Source of the DNA: an uncultured Acetatifactor sp.
GTDB lineage: Bacteria > Bacillota > Clostridia > Lachnospirales > Lachnospiraceae
DNA: 17,703 nt
Direction of reading: 5' to 3'
Assembly: GCA_910586435.1 (NCBI GenBank)
Contig: CAJUGT010000084.1
Coordinates: forward strand, 1-17,703
A model generated the notes under the pieces. It worked only from the letters and a program-made list of their open reading frames with translations. It ran no database searches and was not told the origin of the DNA. Made by a program: the position numbers and the translations under genes. The stretch's first letter is position 1; each line of letters starts with the position of its first letter. Below, piece after piece: positions 13,693 to 17,703 of this stretch.

Positions 13693-15144
13693 ATGAAAAA
13701 CCTGGAAAGATATTTGGATGTAATAAAGAAAAAGCTTCCCGATGTGGAGGAGCGGCTGAATATTGGAGCGGAAGAGACGCAATTGGAGAAGCTTCGCTCC
13801 ATGGTGAACTGTGAAATACCAGAGGAGCTGATTGCTCTGTACCGGCGTTTTAATGGCGAAGATATGCAAAAGGAACTCTGCTTTTTTGCGGGACTGCAAT
13901 TTATGCCCATTGGCATGGTGTTGTATGAACTGGAATTTTTCCGTGGGGTGGACGACGAGTTGACAGCCATGGGCACAAGAGCCATCAGGGAGGAGCCCAT
14001 GTGTGAGTTGAATTGGATTCCTTTTGCATATGATTGCAGCAGGGCATGGCTTGTCCTGGACCTTTCTCCCACAAAGGAGGGAACGGCAGGGCAGATTATC
14101 ACGGTGGACTATGACATAGATTGCTGTTATTTATTGGCGGACAGTATGGATGACCTGTTGGGGAAGATGACGGAATGGTTTCAGAAGGGAATCCTTTTGG
14201 TAAATATGACAGAGGACAAAGAGCCTTTTATCCAGGAAAAATCGGGACATTTGTTTCAGGCCCTGGATAAGCTGACCGCACCAGCGAAGAATCCGGAAGC
14301 GCCTGAAATTGCGCTTCCCGAAGGCGTTTGGAGGAAGCGGTACGGGAAATCTTTGGTATCCGTTCAAGTGCTTGCGAAGGAAAAGCAGATGCTGCTCCAA
14401 AAGGAAGAGGTAGATTGTGCGCCCTTTGCATACATGGAAAATATGAAAGAACTTATTCTTCATGACTGCAGATTGAAAAACCTGGATGCCCTGGCAAAAA
14501 TGCCCCAACTGAAAAAACTGATTTTTGCCAGGTGCGTTATCGAAGGCGAAGGGCTGTCAGTGCTCTCGGAAGCGCCCAATTTAAAAGAACTGGGGCTGAA
14601 CATCATGAGCGGCGCCGGGCTTATGGGAATCAGCAGATCAAAGACACTGAAATCCCTGCAAGTGAGAGCACTGACCGATATTGCTGTGGAGGATCTTGCG
14701 GTCTTTTCGTCGCTGCAGGAATTATGTGTGGAGAAAATGGGACTGAGAGATGCCGCCTTTATACGCGATATGAAAAATTTAAAGAAACTGGATCTTTGGG
14801 ACAGTGAGCTGATGAATTTGGATTTTCTGAAGAACCTGAAGAAGCTCACCACCTTTCATCTGAAAAAAAGAGCGGAGTCGGAAGAGGGGCTTTCGGCGGT
14901 GCGTGAACTGACCAAACTCAAGGAATTTATCTACCCTGTGAAAGATATCTCCATATATGAAGGGCATAAGACACTGGAGAGTGTGGGGATGGCCGCCGAC
15001 GTGGCGGAGGGATTTGAAGCTTTTGCCGGAAGTAAGGTCAACAGCTTTGTGCTTTTTGGAGGCGCTACGGAGACTCAGACAGAAGCAATCCGGCGGCAGA
15101 TGGAAAAATATGTGAAATTGTATTCCTGGGGAACCGAAGGATAG
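13693..15144 (+). CDS. SUKH (SMI1/KNR4) domain fused to leucine-rich repeats
   Basis: From ATG 13693 the product has 483 residues. Residues 1-165 look like a SUKH domain: EIPEELIALYRRFNGED (41-57), then NWIPFAYDCSRAWLVLDL (107-124) and GQIITVDYDID (133-143), the usual Gly/Trp-Asp pattern. From about 245 to 440 there are leucine-rich repeats: MKELILHDCRLKNLDALAKM, PQLKKLIFARC, PNLKELGLNI, SSLQELCVEKM, KNLKKLDLWDS and so on, at 21-24 residue spacing. SUKH plus LRR suggests a protein-binding, perhaps immunity, role. No signal peptide or membrane segment is visible. The start is uncertain: a GTG at 13672 in the leader element is also in frame, and the ribosome binding site (GAGG, 13677-13680) is weak and 12 bases away. 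It lies 109 bp after the ACT gene, and the small gene at 15181 follows closely. Confidence 0.8.
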   Translation: MKNLERYLDVIKKKLPDVEERLNIGAEETQLEKLRSMVNCEIPEELIALYRRFNGEDMQKELCFFAGLQFMPIGMVLYELEFFRGVDDELTAMGTRAIREEPMCELNWIPFAYDCSRAWLVLDLSPTKEGTAGQIITVDYDIDCCYLLADSMDDLLGKMTEWFQKGILLVNMTEDKEPFIQEKSGHLFQALDKLTAPAKNPEAPEIALPEGVWRKRYGKSLVSVQVLAKEKQMLLQKEEVDCAPFAYMENMKELILHDCRLKNLDALAKMPQLKKLIFARCVIEGEGLSVLSEAPNLKELGLNIMSGAGLMGISRSKTLKSLQVRALTDIAVEDLAVFSSLQELCVEKMGLRDAAFIRDMKNLKKLDLWDSELMNLDFLKNLKKLTTFHLKKRAESEEGLSAVRELTKLKEFIYPVKDISIYEGHKTLESVGMAADVAEGFEAFAGSKVNSFVLFGGATETQTEAIRRQMEKYVKLYSWGTEG

Positions 15145-15180
15145 GCATAGAGGATGCCGGAGGAAAGGGAGAGGCTTATA

Positions 15181-15402
15181 ATGGAACAGGAACAAATGAT
15201 TGAGGATATTTTACGGCATTTGGATACGGAAACCGCAATGGGGGTGGTTCGTATGAGCGTGGAGATGGATGAAGAAAAAAGCGGCGGCGGTGAAGTGTCC
15301 CATAAATGCTGCAATATGTATGGACGATCGGCAAATGAGACAGTGGGACTTCTGGACTGTTATACGGACACCAACGCAGGACGGCCGGATAATGAACGCT
15401 GA
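15181..15402 (+). CDS. Small cysteine-containing protein, unknown
   Basis: A 73-residue product starting at ATG 15181, six bases after GGGAGAGG (15167-15174); an earlier in-frame ATG at 15154 has no comparable site. It starts with an acidic helix (MEQEQMIEDILRHLDTETAM), followed by GVVRMSVEMDEE, then a Cys-containing part HKCCNMYGRSANETVGLLDC, ending in a charged tail. Three cysteines (a CC pair and one 15 residues later) could bind a metal or form a disulfide. No family is recognised. It begins 36 bp after the SUKH-LRR gene and ends 37 bp before the third ATPase gene, so it may belong to one transcript with them. It could be an adaptor, a small immunity protein or an antitoxin; none is shown by sequence. 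Confidence 0.6.
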   Translation: MEQEQMIEDILRHLDTETAMGVVRMSVEMDEEKSGGGEVSHKCCNMYGRSANETVGLLDCYTDTNAGRPDNER

Positions 15403-15439
15403 GTCATAGAAACTTTTTGGATGGAAAAGGGGGACGGGC

Positions 15440-17131
15440 ATGTATGAGAACAGAGCAGCTCTTGGGTACCAGGACTTTGAGGAAGTGAGAAGCAGGCATA
15501 TATTTTATGTGGACAAAACTGACTTTATCAGGGAATGGTGGGAATATGCCGATAAAGTGACATTGATCACACGTCCCCGCAGGTTTGGCAAGACTCTGAA
15601 CGCAAGTATGGTGGAATGTTTTTTCTCGAATCAATATGCGGACAGAGATGAATTGTTTGAGGGTCTCTCTATATGGGAGCATAAGGAGTATAGAAAGTTG
15701 CAGGGCACGATTCCTGTGATTTCCCTGAGCTTTGCAAATATAAGGGCTTCGGATTACAATACGATGGAGTATAAAATTACAGAAGTAATAGCCGATCTGT
15801 ATAATAAAAATGAGTTTTTGCTGGATGGGAATTTGCTGAATGAAAATGAGAAGGAATATTATCGGGGAATAAAATCCGGCATGGAAGGTAAAGTAGCAGT
15901 GGGCGCAGTGCATCAAATGTCAAAATTTCTGGGGCGCCGTTATGATAAGAAAGTGATAATTATTCTGGACGAATATGATACACCCATGCAGGAAGCCTGG
16001 ATTTCGGGGTATTGGAATGAGGCAGTGAGCTTTTTCGGAGGTTTCTTCAATGCCTCATTTAAGACGAACAATTATCTTGACAGAGGACTAATTACAGGGA
16101 TTACAAGGGTAGCAAGGGAAAGTATGTTTTCCGGCATGAATAATTTGGAGGTTATTACCACCACCTCAGAAAAATATGAAAAGGCATTTGGGTTTACAGA
16201 AGAAGAGGTCTTCCTGGCGCTGGAAGAGGCCGGGCTTGGTATGGAGAAACAGGAGGTGAAGAGATGGTATGATGGTTTTACTTTTGGCAGACAGGGGGCG
16301 ATTTACAATCCCTGGTCCATCGTATCATTTCTTGCGAAAAAGGAGTATGACACATATTGGTCGAATACGGGCGGGAATGGATTAATTAATTCGCTGATTC
16401 AAACAGGCTCCTCTGATATAAAGCAGACAATGGAAGGGCTTTTGCGAGGGGAAAGTTTTGAAACAGCCATTGATGAGAGAATTGTGTTTGACCAGTTGAA
16501 TGGCAGTCCCAATGCCGTATGGAGCCTGCTGCTTGCCACAGGGTATCTGAAAGTCTTACAACGAAAGCAGATTGGGGAGCGAAAGAGGAAGGTATATACA
16601 TTGACGCTTACCAATATGGAAGTGGAGACTATGTTTGAAGATATGGTAAGGGGGTGGTTTGAAGGCAGTGTAAAAGTGTATTATAATGAATTTATAAATG
16701 CTTTGTTAAACGACAACGTAAAGAAAATGAATACATTTATAAATAAGGTAGCGCTGAATACATTCAGTTCTTTTGACAGTGGGAAAAAACCGTCTGGGCA
16801 GGCGGAACCTGAAAGGTTTTATCATGGTTTTGTGCTTGGGATGGTAGTGAACCTTGCGGATACCCACAAAGTCAGGTCAAACAGAGAAAGCGGTTACGGG
16901 CGTTATGATGTCATGATAGAACCTAATGATAAATCTGGTAAAGCGTTTATTTTTGAGTTTAAAGTATTGGATCCGGATGAGGAGGGAACGCTTGCGGATA
17001 CTCTGGTGAGCGCGCATGCTCAGATAAAGGAAAAAAGGTATGAAGCGGAATTGATAACGGAAGGATTTATGCCTGAGCAAATTAGAAAGTATGGTTTTGT
17101 ATTTCGGGGGAAAGAATGTCTTATTGGATAG
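15440..17131 (+). CDS. AAA-ATPase-like protein with C-terminal PD-(D/E)XK nuclease-like domain (copy 3, other subfamily)
   Basis: The 563-residue product has the same layout as the genes at 74 and 5060 but is clearly more distant. Seen: YVDKTDFI (23-30), P-loop TRPRRFGKT (44-52), Walker B VIIILDEYD (172-180), GLITGITRVARES (216-228) where the others have YMTGILPVKK, GFTEEEV (251-257), WYDGF (276-280), IYNPWS (288-293), and a C-terminal nuclease core with Asp490 (GRYDVMIEP), Glu506 and Lys508 (IFEFKVL) and Gln528. The starts of all three lie near YVDKT, so lengths are comparable. The start follows AAGGGGGA (15427-15434) by five bases. A terminator-like hairpin lies about 95 bp downstream. Function is unknown; this subfamily is widespread and multicopy in gut anaerobes. 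Confidence 0.9.
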   Translation: MYENRAALGYQDFEEVRSRHIFYVDKTDFIREWWEYADKVTLITRPRRFGKTLNASMVECFFSNQYADRDELFEGLSIWEHKEYRKLQGTIPVISLSFANIRASDYNTMEYKITEVIADLYNKNEFLLDGNLLNENEKEYYRGIKSGMEGKVAVGAVHQMSKFLGRRYDKKVIIILDEYDTPMQEAWISGYWNEAVSFFGGFFNASFKTNNYLDRGLITGITRVARESMFSGMNNLEVITTTSEKYEKAFGFTEEEVFLALEEAGLGMEKQEVKRWYDGFTFGRQGAIYNPWSIVSFLAKKEYDTYWSNTGGNGLINSLIQTGSSDIKQTMEGLLRGESFETAIDERIVFDQLNGSPNAVWSLLLATGYLKVLQRKQIGERKRKVYTLTLTNMEVETMFEDMVRGWFEGSVKVYYNEFINALLNDNVKKMNTFINKVALNTFSSFDSGKKPSGQAEPERFYHGFVLGMVVNLADTHKVRSNRESGYGRYDVMIEPNDKSGKAFIFEFKVLDPDEEGTLADTLVSAHAQIKEKRYEAELITEGFMPEQIRKYGFVFRGKECLIG

Positions 17132-17225
17132 AGAAAAAAGGCCAACACCGGAAAGTCCAGTGCTCTTATTTCCGATCATTTTCCGTCGGATAATGTAATG
17201 GGGACAGGTGTGTATGAATCAGAAT

Positions 17226-17278
17226 CCCAGTGTAAAGTAGAACTGCCAAAAGCGCAGGGAAGTTACACTGGGTTTTTT
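17226..17278 (+). terminator. Intrinsic terminator after the third ATPase gene
   Basis: CCCAGTGTAA (17226-17235) pairs perfectly with TTACACTGGG (17263-17272), and six T follow (17273-17278). The 27-base loop is long but the ten-pair stem and T run make a good intrinsic terminator. Confidence 0.8.
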
Positions 17279-17347
17279 ATGCACAGGCTGCGCAGGGAAA
17301 GGGAGTTACTCTGTTTGATTGTTGCTCAAACCTGATAATGGCTTGTA

Positions 17348-17572
17348 GTGAGAGTATTCCCGGCCGCCTGTTATCCGAAGGTATTTCAAATAAAAGCTCT
17401 GGACCAGATACAGTTTGGCGCGCTCTGTAAGGATATATCTATTTTGTTATATAAACATTTCAGAAATTCATGATATAGACGCAGTTTCTTTGGTGACAGG
17501 CAATCCGATGGCAAGTTACCGGATATTATTGAATATGAGCTGTTGTTGAAATGTTATATGCGAAAAATATAG
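17348..17572 (+). pseudogene. Possible decayed reading frame before the last promoter
   Basis: One frame from GTG 17348 to TAG 17570-17572 has a single internal stop (TGA 17471-17473). It reads like protein on both sides, for example VFQIKALDQIQFGALCKDIS and later SDGKLPDIIEYELLLKCYMR. No ribosome binding site or family is apparent. The stretch 17132-17703 otherwise holds a terminator, a promoter, a palindrome and the octamer array; I see nothing else in it. Confidence 0.25.
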
Positions 17573-17574
17573 TA

Positions 17575-17603
17575 TTGACAAATATAAAATATTATGATAT
17601 ATA
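17575..17603 (+). promoter_or_regulatory. Strong sigma-70-type promoter reading out of the window
   Basis: A consensus -35 TTGACA (17575-17580) is followed after 17 bases by TATATA (17598-17603), preceded by TG at 17595-17596, an extended -10. The surrounding DNA is very AT-rich. Transcription should begin near 17610 and run through the octamer array toward a gene beyond the window. Confidence 0.65.
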
Positions 17604-17612
17604 TAAAATATA

Positions 17613-17624
17613 TGATGTACATCA
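17613..17624. promoter_or_regulatory. Perfect palindrome at the predicted transcription start
   Basis: TGATGTACATCA is a perfect 12-bp palindrome lying about ten bases after the -10 box, where a repressor would block transcription. It could also be a by-product of AT-rich sequence, though its GTAC centre is distinct from the flanks. Confidence 0.4.
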
Positions 17625-17648
17625 AATAAAGTTGTATTAAAGGAGAAA

Positions 17649-17703
17649 GAGTTCAGGAGTTCAGGAGTTCAGGAGTTCAGGAGTTCAGGAGTTCAGGAGT
17701 TCA
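17649..17703 (+). repeat. Tandem octamer array (GAGTTCAG), at least 6.9 copies, cut by the window end
   Basis: The unit GAGTTCAG repeats without a mismatch from 17649 to the last base. An AAAGGAGA site (17639-17646) precedes it. Across each junction the sequence is CAGGAGTT, so every unit carries an AGGAG core. The unit length is not a multiple of three and the unit itself contains no ATG, GTG or TTG. The array is in the 5' leader of a gene outside the window or in the start of its reading frame; which of the two cannot be seen. Confidence 0.95.

Overview
The window looks like chromosomal DNA of an anaerobic, mid-GC Firmicute. A gut Lachnospiraceae or related Clostridia is my best guess. This is inferred from strong AGGAGG-type ribosome binding sites, a ferredoxin-dependent indolepyruvate oxidoreductase paired with a PaaK-type ligase, the hexuronate pair uxuA/uxuB, and several AAA-ATPase-like/PD-(D/E)XK proteins, which are often multicopy in such genomes. 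No rRNA, tRNA, CRISPR array or complete insertion sequence was found.

Layout. (1) 74-1657: AAA-ATPase-like/PD-(D/E)XK protein no. 1. (2) 1658-2137: a gap with two compact inverted-repeat elements, the second serving as leader of uxuA. (3) 2138-4863: uxuA-uxuB, converting fructuronate to mannonate to 2-keto-3-deoxygluconate. (4) 4896-4993: a terminator-like or IS-end-like inverted repeat. (5) 5060-6679, minus strand: AAA/PD-(D/E)XK protein no. 2. (6) 6680-7273: a decay zone with an IS3-type OrfA fragment. (7) 7274-8584: a YdeI/OmpD-associated protein and a SUKH (SMI1/KNR4) protein, then a possibly decayed reading frame. (8) 8960-13583: iorA, iorB, a paaK-like ligase and a double-ACT protein, a cluster for aryl-pyruvate oxidation and arylacetyl-CoA metabolism. 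(9) 13693-15402: a SUKH protein fused to leucine-rich repeats and a small cysteine-containing protein. (10) 15440-17131: AAA/PD-(D/E)XK protein no. 3, of a different subfamily. (11) A terminator, a decayed stretch, and a strong promoter reading into a tandem octamer array that runs off the window.

The most unusual feature is a family of roughly 90-180 bp structured elements (1971-2128, 7841-8021, 8862-8953, 13590-13692, possibly 1-60, with a looser relative at 1811-1905). Each has conserved outer arms (ACAGTCTC at the 5' side, GAGACCGGA at the 3' side), a variable inner hairpin and usually a second hairpin just before the Shine-Dalgarno of the next gene. The downstream genes are functionally unrelated. 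This points to a mobile leader element or a general cis-regulatory RNA rather than a metabolite-specific riboswitch. I could not match it to any RNA class I know.

The second is the 8-bp array at 17649-17703. Each unit carries an AGGAG core and lies directly downstream of a promoter, so copy-number change could tune or switch expression of the gene beyond the edge. The accessory genes (three putative ATPase-nucleases, two SUKH proteins, a small orphan protein, IS debris) suggest a conflict- or mobile-element-rich neighbourhood interleaved with ordinary catabolic operons.
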